Shown in pieces: positions 8,176 to 16,626 of a DNA stretch of 49,510 nucleotides; position 1 is the stretch's first letter; every line of letters starts with the position of its first letter. The DNA is from Alteromonas_F sp964429915 (GTDB lineage: Bacteria > Pseudomonadota > Gammaproteobacteria > Enterobacterales > Alteromonadaceae): NCBI GenBank assembly GCA_964429915.1, contig CAYSDZ010000024.1:1-49510 (forward strand). The letters run 5' to 3'. The notes beneath the pieces are model-generated. The model worked only from the letters and a program-made list of their open reading frames with translations, searched no databases and was not told where the DNA came from. The position numbers and the translations under genes were made by a program.

Positions 8176-9222
8176 TTACAAACCCATAGACTGTTTATTC
8201 ACACTCTTTGCCGCGGCGTCTTGTTGCGAAATCACACCCATCCCAACTAAACGCTGTAAGCACTGATCCATGGTTTGCATACCGTGAGCTTGACCGGTTT
8301 GAATCACCGAATACATTTGTGGCACTTTGTCTTCGCGGATCAAATTTCTGATAGCGGGTATGCCCACCATGATCTCGTGAGCGGCCACGCGACCACCCCC
8401 CACTTTTTTTAGCAAGGTTTGTGAAATAACCGCGCGTAACGATTCAGACAACATAGAGCGGATCATGGCTTTTTCAGCAGCCGGGAAGACATCGATGATC
8501 CTGTCTATGGTTTTTGGCGCAGAATTGGTGTGCAAGGTGCCAAACACTAAATGCCCAGTTTCAGCTGCTGAGATAGCAAGGCGTATGGTTTCCAAATCGC
8601 GTAATTCTCCTACTAGCACTACGTCAGGGTCTTCACGTAGCGCAGAACGTAAGGCATTATTAAAGCTAAGCGTATCGCGATGCACTTCTCGTTGATTGAT
8701 CACGCATAATTTATTGTTATGAACAAATTCAATCGGGTCTTCAATGGTAAGAATATGCTCGCGCTTATGGGTGTTAATATGGTCGATCATGGCTGCTAAG
8801 GTGGTACTTTTACCTGATCCTGTTGCCCCCGTAACTAATACAATACCCGTTGGCTGATTAATAATTTGTTTGAATATGTCAGGTGCACCCAAATCGTCAA
8901 GAGTCAGCACTTTGCTGGGTATGGTTCGCAACACCGCAGCGGCGCCTCGGTTTTGAATAAAGGCATTCACTCGAAAACGCGCGAGGTCTTTTACTTCAAA
9001 CGAAAAATCGGTTTCTAAATTTTCTTCGTATTCCTTTCTTTGTGAGTCGTTCATTATCTCGTACACGAGTGAATGAACTTGTTTATGGTCGAGCGCAGGC
9101 ACATTCAAACGACGCATTTCACCATCAACGCGAATAACCGGAGGCAATCCAGCAGACAAGTGCAAGTCAGATGCATTGTTTTTGACACTGAAGGCTAAAA
9201 GTTCGGTAATATCCACGGGCAT
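8176..9222 (-). CDS. pilT: Type IV pilus retraction ATPase PilT
   Basis: The main ATPase that powers pilus retraction and twitching motility. I chose the ATG giving MPVDITELLAF (348 residues, usual about 345) because GGAG lies 6 bases before it; an upstream in-frame start at 9249 would overlap yggS. Walker A is GATGSGKST at 132-140, followed by the Asp box, the RDLETIRLAISAAETGH region and the His box (GTLHTNSA). The C-terminal AIRNLIRED motif, needed for PilT function, is intact. It is divergent from yggS with only 21 bp between start codons. Confidence 0.95.
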   Translation of the reverse strand: MPVDITELLAFSVKNNASDLHLSAGLPPVIRVDGEMRRLNVPALDHKQVHSLVYEIMNDSQRKEYEENLETDFSFEVKDLARFRVNAFIQNRGAAAVLRTIPSKVLTLDDLGAPDIFKQIINQPTGIVLVTGATGSGKSTTLAAMIDHINTHKREHILTIEDPIEFVHNNKLCVINQREVHRDTLSFNNALRSALREDPDVVLVGELRDLETIRLAISAAETGHLVFGTLHTNSAPKTIDRIIDVFPAAEKAMIRSMLSESLRAVISQTLLKKVGGGRVAAHEIMVGIPAIRNLIREDKVPQMYSVIQTGQAHGMQTMDQCLQRLVGMGVISQQDAAAKSVNKQSMGL

Positions 9223-9243
9223 TTCTCCAAAATTAAGGGTTCT

Positions 9244-9927
9244 ATGCAAACAATAGCAGATAGATTACAAAGCGCTACGCGCGCTATCGAACTCGCCACT
9301 ACGCTCGCTAACAGACAACTGCATTCTGTGCAATTATTAGCTGTAAGTAAAACCAAATCGGTATCAGAAATTACTCAAGCGTATGAAGTGGGGCAACGTA
9401 AGTTTGGCGAAAACTACGTTCAAGAAGGGGTGGATAAAGTGCTTCAAATGTCTGACTTTTCTGACATTGAATGGCATATGATTGGCCCAATCCAATCAAA
9501 TAAAACCAAAGACGTGGCCTGCCATTTTGATTGGGTACAAAGTATTGATAGATTAAAAATTGCACGCCGGCTTAATGAACAGCGCCCTCCACATTTACCG
9601 AATTTAAATGTGTGTATTCAAGTGAACATTGACGAAGAAGAATCTAAATCTGGCGTTCGCGTAGCGCAGCTGGCTGAATTAATTGAAAACGTAAGAGACC
9701 TAGAACATTTAACCTTAAAAGGCTTAATGGCAATTCCGTCAGCGTCTGCATTGCCAAACGAGCAAACACGTTCATTTAAAAAAATGTACGACTTATTTTG
9801 TGAATACCACACAGGGCATCCGGAATTTGATACCCTATCGCTAGGTATGAGCAAAGATATGCAGCTGGCCATTGAACACGGTTCAACCATGGTTCGGCTT
9901 GGTACTGCTATTTTCGGTTCAAGATAA
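9244..9927 (+). CDS. yggS: PLP homeostasis protein YggS
   Basis: A 227-residue single-domain alanine-racemase-fold protein that binds pyridoxal phosphate and helps balance free PLP and amino-acid pools. The PLP lysine is Lys36 in LLAVSKTK. The motifs FGENYVQE, WHMIGPIQSNKTK, the LGMSKDMQLAIEHGST phosphate-binding region and the closing VRLGTAIFGSR are all present. It leads the yggS-proC-yggT-DUF4426 unit; proC starts 23 bp downstream. The 21-bp spacing to pilT means the two promoters must overlap the opposite coding regions. Confidence 0.94.
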   Translation: MQTIADRLQSATRAIELATTLANRQLHSVQLLAVSKTKSVSEITQAYEVGQRKFGENYVQEGVDKVLQMSDFSDIEWHMIGPIQSNKTKDVACHFDWVQSIDRLKIARRLNEQRPPHLPNLNVCIQVNIDEEESKSGVRVAQLAELIENVRDLEHLTLKGLMAIPSASALPNEQTRSFKKMYDLFCEYHTGHPEFDTLSLGMSKDMQLAIEHGSTMVRLGTAIFGSR

Positions 9928-9950
9928 ACAACGGTTTTTAGGGAGTATGA

Positions 9951-10772
9951 ATGGAGCACAAAACGCTGACATTTATCGGTGCAGGCAACATGTCTCGCAG
10001 TATTATTTCAGGCCTGATTCAATCTGGGTATCCTGCTTCAAAAATTATGGCTTGTAACCGCTCGCAAGGTGCCTTGGATTCGCTAAAACTCAATTTTGGC
10101 ATTAAAACATCTTTAAGTAATGACGAAGGCGTCGATTTTGGTGAAGTTGTAGTACTCGCAGTAAAACCACAGTTAATGGAAGCAATGTGCGCGGATCTGA
10201 GTCAATTTGGAAAACATAAAAATACCCTGTTTGTCTCGATTGCCGCAGGTATTACCGTCGCACGTTTGCAACAAATGCTCGGTAACAATGCACCGCTTGT
10301 ACGCGTTATGCCCAATACACCTAGCTTGATTGGCGAGGGCATGTCAGGCTTATATGCCGGCGATGACATACAAGATAGCGACAAGCAGTTTGTAGAAGAG
10401 ATGATGAATGCAGTGGGCGACACGGTTTGGGTGAGTAAAGAGTCCGACATCAATGGAGTGATTGCAGCAGCAGGAAGTAGTCCGGCTTATTTTTTCTTAT
10501 TTTTACAGGCTATGCAGGAAGAATGTGAAGCAATGGGATTTGAAAAGCAAAGCGCTAGGAAAATGGTGCAGCAAGCCATGTTGGGGGCAGCTGAAATGGT
10601 GTGCCATAACGACGAACTTGAATTAGCAGACCTTAGAGCCCAAGTTACATCTAAAGGTGGCACAACGGCAGCGGCAATCAACACGTTTATAGAGAATCAA
10701 TTAAGCGACATCGTAAGTAAATCGATGCAAGCTGCGGTGGCAAGAGCCCAAGAAATGGAACGCGAGTTCTAA
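9951..10772 (+). CDS. proC: Pyrroline-5-carboxylate reductase
   Basis: This enzyme reduces pyrroline-5-carboxylate to proline with NAD(P)H, the last step of proline synthesis. It has 273 residues. The Rossmann motif FIGAGNMSRSI opens the protein; VLAVKPQ, RVMPNTPSLIGEGMSGLYA and AAGSSPAYFFLFLQAM follow, with the C-terminal dimerisation signature TSKGGTTAAAI. A good ribosome binding site (GGGAG) precedes the ATG. It is the second gene of the yggS unit. Confidence 0.95.
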   Translation: MEHKTLTFIGAGNMSRSIISGLIQSGYPASKIMACNRSQGALDSLKLNFGIKTSLSNDEGVDFGEVVVLAVKPQLMEAMCADLSQFGKHKNTLFVSIAAGITVARLQQMLGNNAPLVRVMPNTPSLIGEGMSGLYAGDDIQDSDKQFVEEMMNAVGDTVWVSKESDINGVIAAAGSSPAYFFLFLQAMQEECEAMGFEKQSARKMVQQAMLGAAEMVCHNDELELADLRAQVTSKGGTTAAAINTFIENQLSDIVSKSMQAAVARAQEMEREF

Positions 10773-10803
10773 TTAATAACGTTTTATACAGAGAGTTTAG
10801 GTA

Positions 10804-11355
10804 ATGACTGCGATGTTCAATTTAATCAACACCTTATTTGGTTTATATCTGATGGTGGTGTTGCTGCGTTTATGGCTACAATTGGCTCGCGCCGATTTTT
10901 ATAATCCGTTTAGTCAATTTATCGTTAAGGCAACGCACCCCATACTAGCGCCACTGCGACGTATTTTACCCTCGGTAGGTAAGGTAGACACCGCTACGGT
11001 TTTACTGGCATTTGCCGTGTCGATGCTTCAAATTGTTGTGATTAGTTCATTGTTTATATCGGAAATACCGAACCTTATCACCTTGATCGTCACCGCATCA
11101 GCAAACTTATTGAAAGAAGCACTGAATTTATTATTTTGGATGCTTATTTTGCGCGCGATTTTAAGTTGGGTCAGCCAAGGTCAGTCACCGATAGAGTATG
11201 TTTTAGGGCAGTTGACGGAACCGCTGATGGCGCCAGTAAGACGGCTTATTCCTCCTTTGGGTGGTTTGGACTTGTCTGTGTTAGTAATCATTATTGCGGT
11301 GCAGTTTGTGCAATTTTTATTGAAAGATTTGTTTCCTTTTTTAAGCTATTTTTAA
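10804..11355 (+). CDS. yggT: YggT family integral membrane protein
   Basis: A 183-residue inner-membrane protein with two YGGT repeats, each with a hydrophobic helix, an amphipathic segment and a second helix. The repeats are marked by NPFSQFIVKATHPILAPLRR and SPIEYVLGQLTEPLMAPVRR, both with the conserved PxxxPxRR pattern. The family has been linked to osmotic tolerance and, in plants, to thylakoid division factors; the bacterial role is not settled. It lies between proC and the DUF4426 gene with a 4-bp gap to the latter. Confidence 0.9.
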   Translation: MTAMFNLINTLFGLYLMVVLLRLWLQLARADFYNPFSQFIVKATHPILAPLRRILPSVGKVDTATVLLAFAVSMLQIVVISSLFISEIPNLITLIVTASANLLKEALNLLFWMLILRAILSWVSQGQSPIEYVLGQLTEPLMAPVRRLIPPLGGLDLSVLVIIIAVQFVQFLLKDLFPFLSYF

Positions 11356-11359
11356 GCCT

Positions 11360-11800
11360 ATGAATAAAACATCTATACTTTTATTTTTATATCTATTTTT
11401 ATGTTTGTGTCTTTTCACCACAAACATAGCCCATGCTGAGCAAAAACAGGTACTGGGAGAATGGGACGTGCATTACATCGCAGTCAATACCACATTCCTG
11501 ACCCCAGACATTGCCAAGGCAAATGGGATTATAAGAAGCAAATACAATGCTTTGGTTAATATTTCCGTGTTAGACAGCAATACGCAAAAAGCGCAGTTGG
11601 TGGCGATGCGCGGAGAGGCGACAAACCTGTTAGGCAACAGTCGCTCTTTGTCATTCAGGCGAGTACAGGAAGGTAAGTCTATTTATTATCTAGCCGTAAT
11701 TCCCTTTCGCGATAAAGAAACCCTGCGCTTTAATGTTGAAATACAACAGGGAAACACTAAACAGCGCTTGCAATTCCAGCAAGTTATGGCGGTCGATTAA
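11360..11800 (+). CDS. DUF4426 domain-containing secreted protein
   Basis: A 146-residue protein with a clear signal peptide (hydrophobic residues about 5-22, cleavage near AHA-EQ). The mature part matches DUF4426: GEWDVHYIAVNTTFLTPDIAKANGI (in two halves), a repetitive beta pattern and FRDKETLRFNVEIQ. No catalytic motif is apparent and the function is unknown. It is the last gene of the yggS-proC-yggT unit, as is common in Alteromonadales and Vibrionales, and is convergent with yaaA with 9 bp between stop codons and no obvious terminator. Confidence 0.82.
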   Translation: MNKTSILLFLYLFLCLCLFTTNIAHAEQKQVLGEWDVHYIAVNTTFLTPDIAKANGIIRSKYNALVNISVLDSNTQKAQLVAMRGEATNLLGNSRSLSFRRVQEGKSIYYLAVIPFRDKETLRFNVEIQQGNTKQRLQFQQVMAVD

Positions 11801-11809
11801 AGCACTTAA

Positions 11810-12583
11810 TTAAAGCTCATCACGAAGAAAAACAGGTGCGTCTTCAGAGCTTGTTGATGCGTCGTAATAATATCCAGCGGTATCAAAATGAGTGATGTGT
11901 TTAACATCGCTTATCTTATTTTCAATGATATAACGCGCCATCAAGCCCCTCGCTTTTTTTGCATAAAAACTGATAATTTTATAGGTCCCGTTTTTGCAGT
12001 CTTTAAATATTGGGGTAACAACCTTAGCATTGAGCGATTTTTTATCCACGGCTTTGAAGTATTCATTAGATGCAAGATTAATAAGCACATCAGAACCCGT
12101 GTCTCGCAAACTTTCATTCAGCATATTTGCGATTTTATTTCCCCAAAACGCATACAAATTTTTACCTGCATCCGTCTCCAATTTCGTGCCCATTTCCAAG
12201 CGATACGCCTGCATTAAATCTAAGGGACGCAACACACCGTATAAACCAGATAAGATACACAAATGTGTTTGAGCAAAGCGAATATCATCCTCTGTCATAG
12301 AGTAAGCATCTAAACCGGTATAGACATCGCCATTGAACATGAACATAGCTTGACGAGCATTTTCAAGGGTGAACGGCGTTGAGAACGAATTGAATCGCTC
12401 TGCATTTAATAGTCCTAATTTATCGCTGATAGACATCAAACTGCTCAAATCAGCCGGAGAAAGCTTTTTACAATGCTTTGCCAATTGCTTTGCTTCATCA
12501 AGCAATCTCGGTTGAGAAAACTCAGAAGTAGGCACAGATGATTCAATATCTAAATTTTTTGCCGGTGACACTACAAGGATCAT
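11810..12583 (-). CDS. yaaA: Peroxide stress protein YaaA
   Basis: A 257-residue cytosolic protein that limits free iron and DNA damage during peroxide stress in E. coli and is under OxyR there. I chose the ATG giving MILVVSPAKNLDIES because it matches the family N-terminus and length (258); the longer frame from 12655 adds 24 unconserved residues. The signatures LSGLYGVLRPLDLMQAYRLEMG and INLASNEYFKAVD are intact. It is divergent from a peroxiredoxin-glutaredoxin gene, so two peroxide-defence genes share one 286-bp intergenic region. Confidence 0.93.
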   Translation of the reverse strand: MILVVSPAKNLDIESSVPTSEFSQPRLLDEAKQLAKHCKKLSPADLSSLMSISDKLGLLNAERFNSFSTPFTLENARQAMFMFNGDVYTGLDAYSMTEDDIRFAQTHLCILSGLYGVLRPLDLMQAYRLEMGTKLETDAGKNLYAFWGNKIANMLNESLRDTGSDVLINLASNEYFKAVDKKSLNAKVVTPIFKDCKNGTYKIISFYAKKARGLMARYIIENKISDVKHITHFDTAGYYYDASTSSEDAPVFLRDEL

Positions 12584-12666
12584 ATCAGTTTCATTTAAGT
12601 GGCTTTGTGTCGCAGTATAACATCTGCTCAAAAAATACCTATAATACGAAACCAAAGGCTATCGTA

Positions 12667-12694
12667 ATAATGTGAAAAAGATAATGTGAAAAAA
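12667..12694. repeat. 14-bp tandem duplication in the yaaA upstream region
   Basis: ATAATGTGAAAAAG at 12667-12680 is repeated directly as ATAATGTGAAAAAA at 12681-12694. The second copy provides part of the U-tract of the minus-strand terminator beside it. Confidence 0.75.
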
Positions 12695-12734
12695 ATGGCC
12701 TGTTTTATGAGGCCAGAACCAAGGTAGAAGGTTC
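12689..12734 (-). terminator. Minus-strand intrinsic terminator upstream of yaaA (possible sRNA 3' end or leader attenuator)
   Basis: On the minus strand a 6-bp GC-rich stem (TGGCCT at 12715-12710 with AGGCCA at 12701-12696) closes an 8-nt loop and is followed by seven T residues. A second small hairpin (GAACC/GGTTC, 12734-12716) lies just before it. No annotated minus-strand gene lies upstream in this gap, so it could end a short untranslated transcript starting in 12740-12869 or act as a yaaA leader attenuator. Confidence 0.5.
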
Positions 12735-12869
12735 AATCTATTTTATAAATTGAAAGGATTAACAAGCTTGATTATCGCTACTCGATGTATTGCTTTATAT
12801 TTACAGTATGTTGTCTTGCTCTACTCACAATTGACGTTTCAAATTACTTATTATTGAAGGATTTAGATT

Positions 12870-13601
12870 ATGTTAGAAAATCGCGAATCGCAGCCCATTC
12901 CTAACGTTACCTTTCGCACGCGTAAAAACGACGAATGGACAGATGTAACAACAGAGTCATTATTTAAAGGCAAAACCGTGGTTGTATTTTCATTGCCCGG
13001 TGCCTACACACCCACATGCAGCTCAACTCATTTGCCACGCTATAATGAACTTGCTTCTGTATTTAAAGCGAATGGCGTTGATGAGATCCTTTGCGTATCG
13101 GTAAACGACACTTTTGTTATGAATGCATGGGTCGCCGATCAAGAAGCCGAAAATATTACTATGATACCTGACGGCAACGGCGAATTTACTGAGGGCATGG
13201 GCATGCTTGTGGGCAAGCAAGATCTTGGATTCGGCAATCGATCATGGCGCTATTCTATGCTGGTGAAAGACGGCATCATTGATAAAATGTTTATTGAACC
13301 ACAAAAGCCAGGCGACCCCTTTGAAGTGTCTGACGCAGATACAATGTTAAACTACATTAATCCAGAAGCAAGCAAAGGTGAATCTGTAGTATTGTTCACT
13401 AAACCTGCCTGCCCTTTCTGCTTAAAAGCAAAAGCATTGCTGAGCGAAAAAGGCTATCAATATGAAGAAATCATTGTAGGCAAAGACACCAATCTCACTG
13501 CATTGCGAGCAGTCTCTGGTAGAGAGACAGTGCCTCAAGTATTTATTGGAGGCAAGCATATTGGGGGAAGCGACGATTTAAGCGCTTACTTTTCTTCATA
13601 A
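12870..13601 (+). CDS. Hybrid peroxiredoxin-glutaredoxin (Prx5-Grx)
   Basis: A 243-residue fusion enzyme that reduces peroxides with glutathione. The N-terminal Prx5 domain (about 1-165) has its peroxidatic cysteine at Cys50 in PGAYTPTCS. The C-terminal glutaredoxin (about 172-243) has the CPFC active site at 181-184, the TVPQVFIGG cis-proline loop and a GGSDDL glutathione-binding end. Length matches the Haemophilus influenzae hybrid (241). The built-in glutaredoxin fits with gshB nearby. A good ribosome binding site (AAGGAT) precedes the ATG. It is divergent from yaaA. Confidence 0.94.
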   Translation: MLENRESQPIPNVTFRTRKNDEWTDVTTESLFKGKTVVVFSLPGAYTPTCSSTHLPRYNELASVFKANGVDEILCVSVNDTFVMNAWVADQEAENITMIPDGNGEFTEGMGMLVGKQDLGFGNRSWRYSMLVKDGIIDKMFIEPQKPGDPFEVSDADTMLNYINPEASKGESVVLFTKPACPFCLKAKALLSEKGYQYEEIIVGKDTNLTALRAVSGRETVPQVFIGGKHIGGSDDLSAYFSS

Positions 13602-13622
13602 CCAAACATTAATCTACAAACT

Positions 13623-13720
13623 AAGGCGAGCCCATACTTTTTGAATATGCGTGAAAGCGAATTAGGCGGACTTCATTAAGCCTACACTAAGGTTTAAAAA
13701 GTATGGGCTTGCCTCGCCTT
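13623..13720. repeat. Long imperfect inverted repeat (98 bp) between the peroxiredoxin gene and tal
   Basis: AAGGCGAG plus CCCATACTTTTT (13623-13642) pairs with AAAAAGTATGGG (13696-13707) and CTCGCCTT (13713-13720), leaving a 5-nt one-sided bulge (CTTGC). An inner TAGGC/GCCTA stem (13663-13667 with 13680-13684) lies near the apex. There is no T run after it on either strand, so it is not a standard terminator. It looks like a non-autonomous repeat or a structured RNA; no second copy was seen in this window. Confidence 0.65.
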
Positions 13721-13835
13721 TCCTACTTGATTCATGGCTCCATTCTCATTTTAAAGTTGCTTTAACGGTGTCACTTGTGAAAATCGATGTTTATAATGAA
13801 TAAATAATTTAAAAAATAAACATGCAGAGGTTTAT

Positions 13836-14789
13836 ATGACGCACCAACTAGATGCACTTAAACAAGTCACTACCGTGGTAGCCGACACCGGAGATATTGA
13901 AGCGATTAAGAAGTATTCTCCTGTCGATGCAACAACCAATCCCTCCCTTTTGTTAAAAGCGGCGGCATTACCCCAGTACAAAACATTAATCGAACAATCC
14001 ATTGCATGGGCAAAAGAACAATCGAGCCGTACCGAGCAGCAAATTGAAGATGCCAGCGATATGCTTGCCGTTCTAATTGGTAAAGAAATAAGTGCAATTA
14101 TACCCGGTCGTATATCAACTGAGGTCGATGCACGATTGTCTTATAACACTCAAGCTACGATAGAAAAAGCGCATCGTCTCATTCAGCTATACCAAGACGC
14201 GGGCATTGATAAGTCAAAAATTTTAATCAAAATCGCGTCTACATGGGAAGGCATAAAAGCTGCTGAACAGTTGGAAAAAGAAGGAATAAATTGCAACCTC
14301 ACCTTGTTGTTTAGCTTCGCTCAAGCACGCGCTTGTGCAGAGGCAGGCGTTTTCTTAATTTCTCCTTTTGTGGGCCGCATCCTAGACTGGTACAAAGCGA
14401 AAACTGGGAAAGAAAGCTATCCTGCATTAGACGATCCCGGTGTGGTCTCTGTAACCAAAATCTACAATTATTACAAAGCGTATGGCTATAAAACAGTTGT
14501 AATGGGTGCCAGTTTTCGAAACATCGGCGAAATTCAAGCATTAGCTGGCTGTGACCGCTTAACCATTAGCCCTCAGTTGTTGGAAGAACTCGCTAATCTC
14601 AATGAACCGCTAGAAACTCAATTAATTGATTCTGGCAAACAGAGTGATCCTTCAGATAGTTTAACGGAAGCTGCGTTTCGCTGGGAAATGAATGAAGATG
14701 CCATGGCCACTGAAAAGCTAGCAGAGGGTATTCGAAACTTTGCCATTGATCAGGGCAAGTTAGAAGCACAATTGAAGGAACTACTCTAA
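13836..14789 (+). CDS. tal: Transaldolase
   Basis: This pentose phosphate pathway enzyme transfers dihydroxyacetone units between sugar phosphates. It has 317 residues, the length of E. coli TalB. The Schiff-base lysine is Lys132 in ILIKIASTWEGI; the N-terminal DATTNPSLLLKAA and the catalytic acidic sites are intact. A ribosome binding site (AGAGG) lies 7 bases before the ATG. The stop codon overlaps the pgi start by one base (TAATG), so the two enzymes, which meet at fructose-6-phosphate, are translationally coupled. Confidence 0.96.
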   Translation: MTHQLDALKQVTTVVADTGDIEAIKKYSPVDATTNPSLLLKAAALPQYKTLIEQSIAWAKEQSSRTEQQIEDASDMLAVLIGKEISAIIPGRISTEVDARLSYNTQATIEKAHRLIQLYQDAGIDKSKILIKIASTWEGIKAAEQLEKEGINCNLTLLFSFAQARACAEAGVFLISPFVGRILDWYKAKTGKESYPALDDPGVVSVTKIYNYYKAYGYKTVVMGASFRNIGEIQALAGCDRLTISPQLLEELANLNEPLETQLIDSGKQSDPSDSLTEAAFRWEMNEDAMATEKLAEGIRNFAIDQGKLEAQLKELL

Positions 14790-16432
14790 TGCTGACCGAA
14801 CTTCCTGTATGGCGCTCCCTTAGCGAAAAAGCGGCATCACTACAACAATCACACATGCGTGATATGTTTGCTTCTGATCCTACGCGAGCCCACAGATACC
14901 GTGTCTCAGCGTCAGGAATCGATCTCGACTATGCAAAAAACATTATTGACGACGATGCAATCAATATGCTTTGCGAGTTACTTGAAAGCTGTAATGTTTG
15001 TGAGCAACGAGATGCAATGTTCGCTGGCCAAGAGTTAAATACGACGGAAGGCCGAGCAGTTTTACACACTGCACTAAGAAACAAAGGCTCGGGTTCAGTA
15101 ACAGTGAACGGAACCGATGTCATGCCTGAAATTCGCCAAACCTTGGCGAAAATGAAAGTGTTTGTCGACGACGTACATTCAGGTGCATACACGGGTTACA
15201 GCGGAAAAAAAATTAGCGATGTCGTGGCCATTGGTATTGGTGGTTCGTTTCTAGGCCCCAAAATCATGACTGAGGCACTTAAACCTTATCAGAGCGATGA
15301 ATTAACCGTTCATTTTGTTGCGAATGTAGACGGGTGCCACATTAACGATGTGCTAGCCACGCTAAACCATGAAGAAACATTAATCGTTATGTCTTCTAAG
15401 TCGTTTAGTACTCAGGAAACATTACAAAATACCCTATCTGCCAAGCAATGGTTTATCAATGAAGGTGGCTCTCAACCAGACGTAGCGACTCACTTTATTG
15501 CGATATCGTCGAATGTAAACGCTGCGGTAGAATTTGGTATTGCAGAAAATAACATATTTCCTATGTGGGATTGGGTCGGCGGACGCTATTCTTTGTGGTC
15601 AGCAATAGGCTTGCCGATAGCGCTTGCGCTAGGTTTTGAGCACTTCGATGCGCTTCTTGATGGTGCATACGAAATGGACAAGCACTTTGTCGAAGCTCCC
15701 ATTCAAAGCAACCTACCCATGCTTCTAGCAGCGCTGGGGCTTTGGTATCGCCATTTCTTTGATGCGCAATCTCAGGTTTTACTTCCCTATTATCATTATT
15801 TACGCGGCTTACCTGCTTATGTTCAACAACTTGATATGGAAAGCAATGGGAAGCAAGTGAACGTGCAAGGAGAACCCATCGACTATCCAACAGGTCCAAT
15901 AATTTGGGGCAGTGAAGGTACAAATGGTCAGCACAGTTTTCATCAATTGATCCATCAAGGTGCAGGCTGCATGCCTATTGACTTTATTTTCCCTTTGACA
16001 GCATTAGGCAGCTCAAACCAGCACCACACTATGCTTGCATCAAATTGTTTTGGACAAGCCCAAGCACTAATGCAGGGAAAAACGTATGAAGAATGTTACG
16101 ACGATTTATCTACAAAAGGTTTAAGCGATAGCGAACGCTCACAACTTGCGCAGCATAAAACCATGCCCGGCAATAAACCGAGCAATACACTTTGCTTCAA
16201 TTCTTTAACACCCAAAACTTTAGGCTCACTAATTGCTATGTATGAACATAAGGTTTTCGTACAGGGTGTGGTTTGGGGCCTTAATTCTTTCGACCAATGG
16301 GGCGTAGAATTAGGTAAAGTGCTAGGTAACAGAGTGTTAGATGGTTTGAATGGGAACATACCCGTAACCGAGTTTGATTCTTCCACTGCAGCACTGATCA
16401 AGCAATTTCAGCAAGCAAACCCCAACGCTTAG
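14789..16432 (+). CDS. pgi: Glucose-6-phosphate isomerase
   Basis: This enzyme interconverts glucose-6-phosphate and fructose-6-phosphate. It has 547 residues (E. coli 549). The substrate-binding segments GIGGSFLGPKIMTEAL and SSKSFSTQETL, the GGRYSLWSAIGLPIAL signature, the catalytic glutamate in GSEGTNGQHSFHQLIHQG and the C-terminal lysine region are all present. It shares the TAATG junction with tal. A weak hairpin overlapping the stop codon (AAACCCCA at 16417 with TGGGGTTT ending at 16444) may end the operon. Confidence 0.96.
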   Translation: MLTELPVWRSLSEKAASLQQSHMRDMFASDPTRAHRYRVSASGIDLDYAKNIIDDDAINMLCELLESCNVCEQRDAMFAGQELNTTEGRAVLHTALRNKGSGSVTVNGTDVMPEIRQTLAKMKVFVDDVHSGAYTGYSGKKISDVVAIGIGGSFLGPKIMTEALKPYQSDELTVHFVANVDGCHINDVLATLNHEETLIVMSSKSFSTQETLQNTLSAKQWFINEGGSQPDVATHFIAISSNVNAAVEFGIAENNIFPMWDWVGGRYSLWSAIGLPIALALGFEHFDALLDGAYEMDKHFVEAPIQSNLPMLLAALGLWYRHFFDAQSQVLLPYYHYLRGLPAYVQQLDMESNGKQVNVQGEPIDYPTGPIIWGSEGTNGQHSFHQLIHQGAGCMPIDFIFPLTALGSSNQHHTMLASNCFGQAQALMQGKTYEECYDDLSTKGLSDSERSQLAQHKTMPGNKPSNTLCFNSLTPKTLGSLIAMYEHKVFVQGVVWGLNSFDQWGVELGKVLGNRVLDGLNGNIPVTEFDSSTAALIKQFQQANPNA

Positions 16433-16444
16433 AGTGTGGGGTTT
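16417..16444 (+). terminator. Weak hairpin at the end of pgi
   Basis: AAACCCCA (16417-16424) and TGGGGTTT (16437-16444) form an 8-bp stem overlapping the pgi stop codon. The T run is short, so termination may be partial or factor-dependent. Confidence 0.4.
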
Positions 16445-16568
16445 ACTGTAAAACGCTTTGTTGATGTCACCCTGTCGAAATAAAAGCTTCATTTAGTTGT
16501 CACAAATTGTTAATTAAAAGTAAATTTTTGTGTTTTATTTTTAATCTGCATGTGCTAAATAAGTAATT

Positions 16569-16591
16569 GTGAATTAAAAACCTTAATTCAC
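16569..16591. promoter_or_regulatory. Perfect palindrome upstream of the DUF3545 gene
   Basis: GTGAATTAA (16569-16577) and TTAATTCAC (16583-16591) are exact inverted repeats around a 5-bp spacer, 35 bp before the GTG start. The size and symmetry fit a repressor or activator site; no known consensus is matched. Confidence 0.4.
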
Positions 16592-16626
16592 TACATGGTG
16601 ATAGTAGTATCAACAAGGAGATCTAC

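Noticed and set aside
11888..12272. Open frames on the plus strand opposite yaaA
   Set aside because: They lie entirely antisense to a firmly identified gene, lack ribosome binding sites and show no family features.
12584..12700. OxyR-type site (ATAG repeats) ahead of yaaA
   Set aside because: Two ATAG motifs occur on the minus strand, but their spacing is 20 rather than 22 bp and the intervening CTAT halves are missing.
13623..13720. Integron attC site
   Set aside because: The inverted repeat is attC-like in size, but the RYYYAAC/GTTRRRY core sites are absent and there is no integrase or cassette structure.
13740..13835. HexR operator ahead of tal-pgi
   Set aside because: Carbon-metabolism genes in Shewanella and relatives often have this site, but no TGTAATTAAATTACA-like palindrome is present; TCACTTGTGA near 13767 is too short and has the wrong sequence.
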